In this document: one piece after another, positions 24,161-31,418 of the stretch
Layout: the number at the start of each line of letters is the position of its first letter
Position numbering within the stretch: the first letter of the stretch is position 1
From: an uncultured Lamprocystis sp.
GTDB lineage: Bacteria; Pseudomonadota; Gammaproteobacteria; Chromatiales; Chromatiaceae
DNA length: 47,793 nt
NCBI RefSeq assembly: GCF_903933125.1
Contig: NZ_CAIZIZ010000408.1
Location: forward strand, 1-47,793
Direction: 5' to 3'
Made by a program: the position numbers and the translations under genes
Notes under the pieces: model-generated
Seen by the model: the letters and a program-made list of their open reading frames with translations, nothing else
What the model was told of the DNA's origin: nothing
Database searches by the model: none

Positions 24161-26127
24161 ACATGCCAGAAAACCTTCTGGGGTCGCTGTGTGCGTGTGG
24201 GTCCACCGGCCCGGTGACTGATCTACTGAACGCTGCCGCCGACCCCGAACCTGGCGGCCCGCCGCCGCGCGAGGACGGCGACCCTGGACCAGGGGCCGAG
24301 CCTGACACAGGGAGCTCAGAGACCAGCTACTCAAACCACCGTCACGACCGTCACGACCGTCACACCGACGCCCCCAAGGCGGAAGCCATCGCCGCCGCGG
24401 TCGAGTCCTGCCGGGCAGCCATCGCGGGGAGCGCAGAAAACCCCGGTGTCCTGGCGAGCGGCGAGTTCAACGCCGCCGCGCGACTGTTGCGCGACGAAGC
24501 GCCCGATGACTGGTTTAGGCTTCGCGGCCAGATCAAGGATGCCGCCCGCGCCGCTGGCTTGAAGATGGGGGACATTGACCGCGAGACCCGCCCGGACGGC
24601 GGCCCGGCTGACGATTCGACCATTGCCGATGAACTGGTAGCACTGGTCCAAGACTGCGCCGCACTGTTCCATGCTCCGGACGGTGCCTGTTACGCGACCC
24701 TGACCGGGGACGGCCCGCGCCTGACCTTTCGACTCGATACCCAGGCGTTCGCGGACTGGTTGAGCTTTCGGTTCTATGCAGACGCCAAGGCCACCACCGG
24801 GCAAGGACGCGCGGCGAGTGATACGGCCATCCGCACGGCCCGCGTCACCTTGACCGGGATCGCGCGACACGAAGGCGACGAGCAGCCGGTCTACCTGCGC
24901 GCCGCCCAGCACGAGGGCATCTATTACATTGACATCGGAGCGGAACGCTTGGGCGCCATCGCGGTGTCGCCTGCCGGCTGGCGCCTGGTGTCACGTCCGC
25001 CCGTGAATTTCTGGCGCCCGTCCACCATGCGACCGCTGCCGCTGCCGGTCCCAGGCGGAAACCTGTCCCTGCTGTGGCAGTACGCCAATATCCCCGAAGC
25101 CGCCCGCCCGCTGGTTCTGTCATGGATGCTCGACGCCTGGCGCCCGGAAACGCCGTTTGCCGTGCTGGAACTCACCGGCCAACAAGGCACCGCGAAGTCC
25201 TCGACTCAGGCCAAAATCCGCCGCTGCATTGATCCCAACGCGGTAGACCTGCGGGCGGCCCCGAAGTCGATTGAGGACCTGTTTGTATCGGCTGGCTCAA
25301 ACTGGGTTGCGAGCCTCAACAACCTGTCGCACCTGTCGGCGCCGCTTCAAGATGCGCTGTGCAGCCTCGCCACCGGGGGCGGTTTCGCTGGCCGCACCCT
25401 CTACACCAACGCGGACGAAACGCTCATTGAGGCCAAGCGCCCGGTCACACTGAACGGCATCGTGCCCTTGGTGACCGCGCAAGACCTGACCGACCGCGTG
25501 ATCCATATCGACCTTCCCGAACTGGAGACCTACCGCACCGAGACCGCCATCGACGCGGACTTTGAGCGCGACGCGCCGCAGATCGTCGGCGGGTTGCTGG
25601 ATCTTTTCGTTGCGACGCTTGCCGCCCTGCCCGCGGTCAATCTGCCCAAGCCGCCGCGCATGGCGGATTACGCGGCACTCGGAGAGGCCATGCTGATCGC
25701 TCAAGGCAAGCCTGACGGTGACTTCCTCAGGCTCTACCAGGGCAACCGCCGCGAATCGGTCAAGCGCAGTCTGGATTCATCGCCGGTAGCAACCGCCGTG
25801 CGTCAACTGGTCGCGGACCGAGAGTACCCGTGGACAGGCAACTGGAAACAGCTACTCAGCGACCTTTCCGGGTTTCGCGACGGTGCCGAAGCCTGGCCCC
25901 GCTCGCCGCGGGGATTGGGGGACGCCCTGCGCCGCCAACGTCCGGCCCTGGCTCAGGTTGGAATCTCCATAGGAATCAGTCCGCACGGGAGAACCGGGGT
26001 TACGGTCACCGTCAAACGCGGGGAAAACTACGGGCGTGACGGTTGTGATGGTTGTGACGGTAGTTCAGACGGCGTTTCTCTGACGCGCGTGTGTGACCCG
26101 GCCGACGACACCGCGGAGGCGTTCTGA
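24157..26127 (+). CDS. replication ATPase/helicase-like protein carrying iterons at both ends
   Basis: 656 residues from ATG 24157, preceded by GGGAGGGG. An N-terminal disordered stretch contains the His/Asp/Arg repeat 'NHRHDRHDRHTD'. A helical domain follows, then an ATPase core with Walker A G-Q-Q-G-T-A-K-S-S at residues 341-349 and 'WVASLNNLSHLSAPLQDALC' as the Walker B/sensor region, consistent with superfamily 3-type or related primase-helicases. The C-terminus ends 'YGRDGCDGCDGSSDGVSLTR'. Both odd peptide stretches are simply the translation of 9-bp DNA iterons (see 24316-24363 and 26036-26083), so the coding sequence doubles as cis-acting DNA. It overlaps both neighbours. Confidence 0.8.
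   Translation: MNMPENLLGSLCACGSTGPVTDLLNAAADPEPGGPPPREDGDPGPGAEPDTGSSETSYSNHRHDRHDRHTDAPKAEAIAAAVESCRAAIAGSAENPGVLASGEFNAAARLLRDEAPDDWFRLRGQIKDAARAAGLKMGDIDRETRPDGGPADDSTIADELVALVQDCAALFHAPDGACYATLTGDGPRLTFRLDTQAFADWLSFRFYADAKATTGQGRAASDTAIRTARVTLTGIARHEGDEQPVYLRAAQHEGIYYIDIGAERLGAIAVSPAGWRLVSRPPVNFWRPSTMRPLPLPVPGGNLSLLWQYANIPEAARPLVLSWMLDAWRPETPFAVLELTGQQGTAKSSTQAKIRRCIDPNAVDLRAAPKSIEDLFVSAGSNWVASLNNLSHLSAPLQDALCSLATGGGFAGRTLYTNADETLIEAKRPVTLNGIVPLVTAQDLTDRVIHIDLPELETYRTETAIDADFERDAPQIVGGLLDLFVATLAALPAVNLPKPPRMADYAALGEAMLIAQGKPDGDFLRLYQGNRRESVKRSLDSSPVATAVRQLVADREYPWTGNWKQLLSDLSGFRDGAEAWPRSPRGLGDALRRQRPALAQVGISIGISPHGRTGVTVTVKRGENYGRDGCDGCDGSSDGVSLTRVCDPADDTAEAF
24316..24363 (-). repeat. iteron module A (inverted, diverged)
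   Basis: On the minus strand, three tandem 9-mers (two GTGACGGTC and one GTGACGGTG, 24363-24337) are followed by 21 bp beginning GTT and ending TCTCTGA. The tail matches 12 of 21 positions of modules B and C, including the final seven. It lies inside the start of the ATPase gene, so it faces module B across that gene. Confidence 0.7.
26036..26083 (+). repeat. iteron module B
   Basis: Three tandem 9-mers, GTGACGGTT, GTGATGGTT and GTGACGGTA (26036-26062), are followed directly by a 21-bp tail, GTTCAGACGG + CGTTTCTCTGA (26063-26083). The tail is identical in module C. The module lies within the last 31 codons of the ATPase gene. Candidate origin or control region bound by the element's own primase/helicase, as type I iterons are in P4. 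Confidence 0.75.
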
Positions 26128-26462
26128 TGACCGCCGCCGCCGTCCTGACCCACCTGAACGCGGCCGGTATCCGCCTGGAGGTCCGCGCGGGCGCCTTGCT
26201 CGCAACCCCCAAGGAGTCCCTGACCGATGACGCCCGTTCCCTGATCCGCGCCAATAAGCCCGCCCTGCTGGAACTGCTGTCCAGGCCCGCCGCCGACGCT
26301 GCCCACCGCCTGTGGCTCGTCACCCACCCGGACGGCCGGCGCGTGTCGCATTCGTTCACCCCGCCCGCCAGCCGGCGCGAGGTCGAAGCCTGGTATCCCG
26401 GTGCGTTGGTAGAACCCGAGGCCGACCCGCACGAGGGCCAGACCACCGCGGGGGCGCCATGA
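26127..26462 (+). CDS. TubC-like docking domain protein 1
   Basis: 111 residues. The first 50 ('VLTHLNAAGIRLEVRAGALL' ... 'LTDDARSLIRANKPALLELL') follow the TubC N-terminal docking pattern: L-x2-L-x3-G-I-x-L, then a short beta hairpin, then L-T-x(n)-I-R-x-x-K-x-x-L-L-x-L-L. In polyketide/peptide synthases this fold pairs protein ends; free copies also occur in phage-like elements. The rest contains 'RLWLVTHPDGRRVSHSFTPP' and is acidic at the end. It overlaps the ATPase gene by 1 nt. It is a paralogue of the product of 26908-27333, and probably mediates a protein-protein contact. Confidence 0.65.
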   Translation: MTAAAVLTHLNAAGIRLEVRAGALLATPKESLTDDARSLIRANKPALLELLSRPAADAAHRLWLVTHPDGRRVSHSFTPPASRREVEAWYPGALVEPEADPHEGQTTAGAP

Positions 26463-26911
26463 GCGAACCCCCCGCCGTCTACACCACGGACCGCACCCCC
26501 GACTACGCCCGCGCGTGCCTGGTGCGCTGGGGCGCCTGGCTGCGTCACGGCGGCGGGATCGTCCAGGGCTATGCCCATGCCACGACGGAGGGCCAACTGC
26601 GCCGCGACGGGACCCTGATCCACGGGTCGGGCCGGGCGCAACGGCTGGACGATGATCCGCTGGCCGAACAGGTAGATCAGATCGTGGCACGGCTGCGGCT
26701 GGATGATCGGCGCTGGCCGCTGCTGCTGGCGGTTTACTTCGGCGGCGGACCGGACGTGACCTATGGCGTCGTCGCCCAGGTGCTGACCCGTAAGTTCGGT
26801 GAGCCCGTATCGGAGGCGACGGTACGCCAGTGGATGCGCGAGGCCATCGCCACGGTGCGCGGGGAACTGCGCGGCCTGGCCGCCGCCGGCGCCATGGAGG
26901 CCCCCCGATGA
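26459..26911 (+). CDS. antitermination Q-like/sigma-like regulatory protein
   Basis: 150 residues from ATG 26459 (ATGA overlap with the gene before). It reads 'DYARACLVRWGAWLRHGGGI', then 'QVDQIVARLRLDDRRWPLLL' and 'VYFGGGPDVTYGVVAQVLTR', and ends with a helix-turn-helix-like 'SEATVRQWMREAIATVRGEL'. This order is that of small phage late-gene regulators (Q antiterminator/RinA/DUF1133 types): a helical N-terminus then a region 4-like DNA-binding segment. It may control the right-hand transcription unit (30604-32854). Family assignment is moderate. Confidence 0.6.
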   Translation: MSEPPAVYTTDRTPDYARACLVRWGAWLRHGGGIVQGYAHATTEGQLRRDGTLIHGSGRAQRLDDDPLAEQVDQIVARLRLDDRRWPLLLAVYFGGGPDVTYGVVAQVLTRKFGEPVSEATVRQWMREAIATVRGELRGLAAAGAMEAPR

Positions 26912-27333
26912 CCCCGGTTGCACTGATGGGTGCCCTGCGCGCCGCGGGGCTGACGCTGGCGCTGGAGGGCGCCACCCTGAAGGTGCGCGGTCCGACCGTG
27001 GCCGTGGCGCAGTGGACCCCGGTGCTACGCCAGCACAAAGCCGCCCTGCTGGAACTGCTGACCCCGCCGGCGCTGGACGCCGCCGACCGGCAAGCCATCG
27101 CCGAGGCCTTGGAGTTCGACGCCAGGGAGCCGCGCCACGTGGCCGAGGCCCAGGCGCACACCGCGATGCGTTGTTACCGCATCCTGGTAACGATGGACGA
27201 CCCGCAACCACCCCGCTGGGTGACGCTGGTTGCTCCGGGGCTCAGCCTGGCGGACGCCCGCCACGACGCGGAAGGCCGGTTCTGGGGGCGCGTCCTGGAG
27301 ATCCATGAACAGGTCGCGGGAGGCGCCCAATGA
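26908..27333 (+). CDS. TubC-like docking domain protein 2
   Basis: 141 residues from ATG 26908. The first 50 ('MGALRAAGLTLALEGATLKV' ... 'VLRQHKAALLELL') repeat the TubC-like pattern of the protein at 26127. The remainder ('RQAIAEALEFDAREPRHVAE' and 'MRCYRILVTMDDPQPPRWVT') includes the short 'CYRI-x-VTM' motif. It overlaps both neighbours by 4 nt, the next being the DEAD/DEAH helicase. Two docking-domain proteins on either side of a regulator suggest an ordered assembly; partner unknown. Confidence 0.6.
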   Translation: MTPVALMGALRAAGLTLALEGATLKVRGPTVAVAQWTPVLRQHKAALLELLTPPALDAADRQAIAEALEFDAREPRHVAEAQAHTAMRCYRILVTMDDPQPPRWVTLVAPGLSLADARHDAEGRFWGRVLEIHEQVAGGAQ

Positions 27334-28751
27334 CCGCCATCGTGCTGCGCGATTACCAGTCCCTCACCCTCGCGGACACCCGCACCGCCTTTGCCAACGG
27401 CGCCCGTGCGGTGCTGCTGGTGGCTCCGACAGGCAGTGGTAAGACGGTGATGTTCTCCTGCGTCGCATCTGGGGCCATGGCCCGCGGTGGCCGGGTGCTG
27501 ATCCTGACCCATCGGCAAGAGTTGATCCGCCAGACCAGCCAGACCTTGAGCGCCTTCGACGTGCCGCACGGACTGATTGCCCCCGGCCACCCGCCGACCG
27601 CCGACGCGGTTCAGGTCGCCAGTGTGCAAACCATCGTGCGGCGGCTGGCTGGGCTGGACTGGCGCCCGACCTTGATCGTGGTTGATGAGAGCCACCACGC
27701 CACCCGCACCACCGGGCACGGCCGGGTCCTGACGCACTTCGCCGAGGCGCGGGTGCTGGGGGTCACCGCGACCCCGCAACGCCTCGACGGGCAGGGGCTC
27801 GGGCGTGCGGCCGGGGGCTTCTTCGATGCCCTGGTGCTGGGTCCCACCGTGGCGGCCCTGGTGGACGCGGGCTATCTGTCGCGGCCCGTGGTCTACGCCC
27901 CGCCCGGCGCCCCGGACCTGAGCGACCTGCGCACCATTGGCGGGGACTTCGCGCGAGATGAATTGGCCGAAGCGATGGACCGGCCGGTCATCACCGGGTC
28001 GGCGGTCACCCACTACGCTCGGCTGTGTCCCGGACAACCCGCGATTGCCTTCTGTGCGTCGGTGGCCCATGCCGAGCATGTCGCGGGCGCATTCCGGGCG
28101 GCCGGTTACCAGGCCGCGAGCATCGACGGGACCCTTGACGACGCGACGCGGGCACGGCGGATCGCGGACCTTGGCACGGGCGCGCTCCAGGTCCTCACCT
28201 CCTGCGAGATCATCAGCGAGGGGACGGATATCCCCATCGTGGCCGCCGCGCTCCTGCTGCGCCCAACGCAGTCGCTGGGGCTGTACCTGCAACAGGTAGG
28301 CCGAGCCCTGCGGCCGTTCCCCGGCAAGGGGCACGCGACCATCCTGGATCATGTGGGCAACTGCCACCGGCACGGCCTACCCGATGATGATCGGGTTTGG
28401 ACCCTGGAGGGTCGCAAGCGCCGCAAGACGGACCCTGCGCCCGACCTGGCGATCAAGCAGTGTCCCGTCTGCTACACGGTCCACCGGCCCGCGCGTGCCT
28501 GCCCCTCCTGTGGGTTCGTCTACCCGGTGCAACCGCGCGTGCTGGAACAGGTAGACGGGGAGCTCGCACAGGTGCAACGCGCCGCTGAGCGGGAAGCCGC
28601 GCGGGAGGCCGCCAAGCAAGCGCAACGCGACGCCAAGACCCTGGAGGACCTGCGCCGCTTGGGTGCAGCGCGCGGGTATCGCCCCGGTTGGGCCGAGCGC
28701 GTTCACGCCGCCCGCCAAGGCTCCCAGGCGCCCCGGAGGGCCAGCCGATGA
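27330..28751 (+). CDS. DEAD/DEAH-type superfamily 2 helicase
   Basis: 473 residues. SF2 motifs are in order: Q-like 'LRDYQ', motif I 'APTGSGKT' near residue 35, motif Ia 'LTHRQELI', motif II D-E-S-H near 115, motif III 'GVTATP', motifs V/VI 'EGTDIP' and 'QQVGRALRP'. A zinc-ribbon-like 'CPVCYTVHRPARACPSCGF' follows at about 375, then a charged C-terminal helix. This is the phage/plasmid version of a Rad25/UvrB-like DNA helicase with zinc ribbon. Such enzymes commonly sit next to a VRR-NUC nuclease, as here (4-nt overlap). Likely role: remodelling of recombination or replication intermediates. Confidence 0.9.
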   Translation: MTAIVLRDYQSLTLADTRTAFANGARAVLLVAPTGSGKTVMFSCVASGAMARGGRVLILTHRQELIRQTSQTLSAFDVPHGLIAPGHPPTADAVQVASVQTIVRRLAGLDWRPTLIVVDESHHATRTTGHGRVLTHFAEARVLGVTATPQRLDGQGLGRAAGGFFDALVLGPTVAALVDAGYLSRPVVYAPPGAPDLSDLRTIGGDFARDELAEAMDRPVITGSAVTHYARLCPGQPAIAFCASVAHAEHVAGAFRAAGYQAASIDGTLDDATRARRIADLGTGALQVLTSCEIISEGTDIPIVAAALLLRPTQSLGLYLQQVGRALRPFPGKGHATILDHVGNCHRHGLPDDDRVWTLEGRKRRKTDPAPDLAIKQCPVCYTVHRPARACPSCGFVYPVQPRVLEQVDGELAQVQRAAEREAAREAAKQAQRDAKTLEDLRRLGAARGYRPGWAERVHAARQGSQAPRRASR

Positions 28752-29128
28752 CCAACGAGGGACGCATCCAGCGCGACATCATGCTGGCCGCCAGTGCGGC
28801 CGGCTGGACGACCTGGAGGAACAACACCGGGCAAGCCTGGACCGGAGACCCGACGTGGTTGGCTGATGGGTCGCTGCTGATCCGCCACCCGCGGCCGTTG
28901 CACGCTGGGTTATGCAAGGGCTCGTCTGATCTGATCGGCTTGCGCCCGCTGGAGGTCACCCCCGCGATGGTCGGCACCACGCTGGCGCAGTTCATCGGCA
29001 TCGAGGTCAAGGGACCGGGCGGGCGAACCACCCCAGAACAGGCCCGGTTCCTGGCGTTCGTGCGCACCAAGGGCGGTTTGGCGATCCTGGCACGGTCGGC
29101 GGCGGACCTGGATAGAGCGGTAGACTGA
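28748..29128 (+). CDS. VRR-NUC domain nuclease
   Basis: 126 residues from ATG 28748 (4-nt overlap with the helicase). The VRR-NUC form of the PD-(D/E)XK nuclease is visible: start helix 'RIQRDIMLAASAAGWTTWRN', then 'GLCKGSSDLIGLRP' with the metal-binding Asp, 'FIGIEVKGPGGRTTPEQARF' with the E-x-K core, and 'AILARSAADLDRAV' at the end. Members are structure-specific nucleases, often Holliday-junction resolvases in phages. The pair with the helicase implies a branched DNA substrate. Confidence 0.88.
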   Translation: MTNEGRIQRDIMLAASAAGWTTWRNNTGQAWTGDPTWLADGSLLIRHPRPLHAGLCKGSSDLIGLRPLEVTPAMVGTTLAQFIGIEVKGPGGRTTPEQARFLAFVRTKGGLAILARSAADLDRAVD

Positions 29129-29166
29129 TCGGCGCATTGATCGCTGATTGAAGCAAGGGGGGAGCA

Positions 29167-29586
29167 ATGCCGTTCGTCAAAGGGAAGTCCGGGAATCCGG
29201 CCGGTCGCAAGCCTGGCGCGCTGACCAAGCAGGACAAGTTGCGTGCGCAGATCGCCGAGGGGGTTCCCGACATCCTGAAGGCCATGCAACAGAAGGCCGA
29301 GGACGGGGACACGGCGGCGGCAAAGCTGCTGCTGGACCGCGTACTGCCCAGCCTCAAGACCGTAGACGCGCCCGCGCCGCTGGCCCTTGGCACCGGCCCT
29401 GCCAACCTGACCGGCGCAGCGACGGCGGTGCTGGCGGCCCTGGCGAGCGGGAGCGCAACGCCCGATCAAGCCGCGTCGTTCGCCGCGGTCCTGGCGTCAC
29501 TGGCACGGGTCAAGGAAGTCTGCGAACTGACCGAGCGCATTGAGGCCCTGGAGCGGGCGACCACAACCACGCAGAAGGCACCATGA
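29167..29586 (+). CDS. DUF5681 family protein
   Basis: 139 residues, with GGGGGGAGCA as ribosome-binding site. It starts 'MPFVKGKSGNPAGRKPGALT', the signature of DUF5681, often found next to phage terminase genes and suspected of a small-terminase-like role. 'AKLLLDRVLPSLK' is also typical of that family. An Ala-rich middle and a coiled C-terminus ('VCELTERIEALERATT') follow. No large terminase is present. If the packaging link holds, this protein would redirect a helper phage's terminase; that is inference. It overlaps the next gene by 4 nt. Confidence 0.75.
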   Translation: MPFVKGKSGNPAGRKPGALTKQDKLRAQIAEGVPDILKAMQQKAEDGDTAAAKLLLDRVLPSLKTVDAPAPLALGTGPANLTGAATAVLAALASGSATPDQAASFAAVLASLARVKEVCELTERIEALERATTTTQKAP

Positions 29587-29945
29587 GCGCCTCGCTGCGC
29601 CGCCGACTGTGCCAACTGGAGACCGACCACCAAGCGCGCACCATCGCCGTGGCGGCCGACCACCCGGCCCGCCGCTGGGGACTGCTGAACCTCTATGTCC
29701 GCACGGCGGCCGGTGAGGACGTGACCGCCTGGCAGCACACCCTGGCACGCCTGCCGCCGCACCCGACCACGGTGCACCATGAACTGAGCCCCATCGAGCG
29801 CACTCAGCGCGTGCTGGCGTTGCTCTGTCGGGAGGCCCGCACGTCGAGCGCACACCGCGCCTTGCTGGCGGTGGCGGTCACGGCTGGACTTGCCGATCCA
29901 CGGCAAGCCCAATGGATGCGCGAGACCGGGTTACTGACGCCATGA
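29583..29945 (+). CDS. uncharacterised element protein
   Basis: 120 residues, helical and basic, not recognised. It starts 'MSASLRRRLCQLETDHQART', which resembles the start of the next gene ('MSTTLKRRLDSLERTHARWG'), so the two share an N-terminal helix by duplication. The middle contains 'RTQRVLALLCREARTSSAHR'. It overlaps genes on both sides by 4 nt. Confidence 0.55.
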   Translation: MSASLRRRLCQLETDHQARTIAVAADHPARRWGLLNLYVRTAAGEDVTAWQHTLARLPPHPTTVHHELSPIERTQRVLALLCREARTSSAHRALLAVAVTAGLADPRQAQWMRETGLLTP

Positions 29946-30208
29946 GCACGACCCTCAAGCGCCGCCTGGACTCCCTGGAGCGCACGCACGCCAGGTGGGG
30001 CGGGTCCCTGTTCGTCATCGTGCAACCGGGTGAGTCCCACGCCGCTGCCACCGCGCGTGCTGCGGCCGGGTTTGGGCGCCCCGCTGAGACGTTCAGCCTG
30101 GTCTGGGTTATGGATTTCGTCAACGTGTGCCCGGCTGAACCGGCTGCGTTTGAGCGGCGGGGCTGGCCCGGCTTGACGACCGGCGCGGGACAGCCCGATA
30201 CACGCTGA
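29942..30208 (+). CDS. uncharacterised element protein
   Basis: 88 residues from ATG 29942. It shares the short basic N-terminal helix of the preceding protein and continues with a beta-rich part ('GGSLFVIVQPGESHAAATAR'). No family is recognised; the '(L/I)FVIVQPGES' strand is seen in small phage-borne proteins beside terminase-like genes (weak recollection). Last gene of the left transcription unit: a nested hairpin with a T-tract follows its stop. Confidence 0.5.
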   Translation: MSTTLKRRLDSLERTHARWGGSLFVIVQPGESHAAATARAAAGFGRPAETFSLVWVMDFVNVCPAEPAAFERRGWPGLTTGAGQPDTR

Positions 30209-30255
30209 CCGGAGCCCGGTCAGGTCATCGATATACCCTATCGGGCTCAGTTTTT
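30192..30255 (+). terminator. nested-stem terminator of the left operon
   Basis: Outer stem AGCCCGATA (30192-30200) with TATCGGGCT (30239-30247) encloses an inner stem CTGACCGG / CCGGTCAG (30205-30223). The outer stem is followed by CAG and TTTTT. It overlaps the last codons of the preceding gene. Confidence 0.65.
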
Positions 30256-30603
30256 GCGTCTACTTCTAGTCAACAACTTGCAGTAAATAAGCAACGCTTG
30301 TGCCCGATAGCCGCAGCCGATCAACCGGCGCCCGAGGTCCGGGCAACCCCTTGACGCACCCGCACCCGCCGACTGATGATGTTCCTGCCGCTCCACATGG
30401 GCGGCCGGGATTAGTACCCCGGACAGCATGAGGCCCAAAGGCCGCGCGAGCGGTTTTTTCGTGCCTGCCCTTCTATGGCGGGGACGTGTGGGGGAGCCGC
30501 AAGGCTCGCCGGTTCCTTGTGCCCGGTAGTACTAACCCTGCGCGTTCCCGCCGCCACCGATTAGTACCGGGACGGCGGTTCCTTCACAGCACAGGAACCC
30601 ATC
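30209..30603. other. 395-bp control region between the two transcription units of the element
   Basis: There is no gene here. It contains the nested terminator at its left edge. A second weak terminator-like hairpin (CCGC-gcga-GCGG then TTTTTT) lies at 30442-30459. Three copies of a TTAGTAC-centred motif lie at 30408-30422, 30522-30537 (inverted) and 30559-30572. It is lower in GC than the flanking genes near 30256-30300. The right-hand operon starts at 30604, so this is where its promoter must be. Confidence 0.6.
30408..30572. promoter_or_regulatory. three TTAGTAC motifs upstream of the right operon
   Basis: GGATTAGTACCCCGG (30408-30422), CCCGGTAGTACTAACC (30522-30537, opposite orientation) and GATTAGTACCGGGA (30559-30572). 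They share the core R-T-T-A-G-T-A-C followed by C/G-rich bases ending CCGGG. The last lies 32 bp before the ATG at 30604. Likely sites for a repressor or activator of that operon; the protein is unknown. Confidence 0.5.
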
Positions 30604-31095
30604 ATGCCCACGATACCCACCGCCGCCAACGATTCGACCCTGGCCCTTGCCGACGTGGTGAGCGAGACCGCCGCTCAACTGCGCGTTCTGGCCCACCTAC
30701 CCGCTGATGAATTGACCGGCGAGACTGATTCGTTTGGCCTGTCCGCGATCCTAAGCCGCCTGGCGGACGACCTGGCCACCGCGGAGACGGCCGCTCAACC
30801 GGGAGCGGAGGCCGCTGTTCATCAGGGGGTGCCCAAGACGCCCAAGCGTTTACGCTACGAGCTTGAATTTCATCGTCAAGACCTTGAGAACGGCCCGGCA
30901 TCAGTCCATCGGGTGTTGACGCTGGTCTATGACCTGTTGCACGACAGTGCGTTGAGCGTTGCTGATCCCTCGCCGCTCGCCACTCAGGGCAACCTTGCCG
31001 CACTGGTGGACTGTGCGCGGCTGGCGACTGACATGCTGGACTATCGGCTTGATGCTGTCTTTGAGGCACTGGACGAGGCCGAGGGGGCAGCATGA
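30604..31095 (+). CDS. uncharacterised element protein
   Basis: 163 residues, acidic and helical. The first third has 'LAHLPADELTGETDSFGLSA'. The last half reads 'LRYELEFHRQDLENGPASVH' and 'CARLATDMLDYRLDAVFEAL'. No family is recognised. It opens the right transcription unit, is preceded by CAGGAACCCATC, and overlaps the next gene by 4 nt. The sequence around its stop is duplicated at the end of the next gene. Confidence 0.55.
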   Translation: MPTIPTAANDSTLALADVVSETAAQLRVLAHLPADELTGETDSFGLSAILSRLADDLATAETAAQPGAEAAVHQGVPKTPKRLRYELEFHRQDLENGPASVHRVLTLVYDLLHDSALSVADPSPLATQGNLAALVDCARLATDMLDYRLDAVFEALDEAEGAA

Positions 31096-31418
31096 GCGCG
31101 CCCAACGACACCCGCGCCCGGCTGCTGTGTTCAGCCCGCCAACTTGGCGCGGCCCTGGCCGGGATCGAAGCAGTGACCGAGCTACTGACGGCGGCCGCGG
31201 TAGACCGCATTGGGGCCGAGACCTGGCTTGAGCCAATGACCAGCGCCCGCGCTTTGGGGCTCATGGGTGCGGTCGGTGCCCTGGCGCGGTATGCCCGGCA
31301 CGACCTGGAGCAGGTACTTGGCGCGGGCGATCCTGACGGGGAAGAACTGCTGCTGTGGGGCGGGGCGATGCACCTGTACCCGTCCCGCATGGCCGGCACT
31401 GCCGAGGGGGCAGCATGA
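31092..31418 (+). CDS. uncharacterised element protein
   Basis: 108 residues, helical, not recognised ('ARQLGAALAGIEAVTELLTA', 'ALGLMGAVGALARYARHDLE'). Its start region, GCCGAGGGGGCAGC then ATGAGCGCGCCC (31078-31103), is an exact 26-bp copy of the start region of the next gene (31401-31426). Both carry the same ribosome-binding site and first four codons. It overlaps both neighbours by 4 nt and probably belongs functionally with the RepA-like ATPase. Confidence 0.55.
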   Translation: MSAPNDTRARLLCSARQLGAALAGIEAVTELLTAAAVDRIGAETWLEPMTSARALGLMGAVGALARYARHDLEQVLGAGDPDGEELLLWGGAMHLYPSRMAGTAEGAA

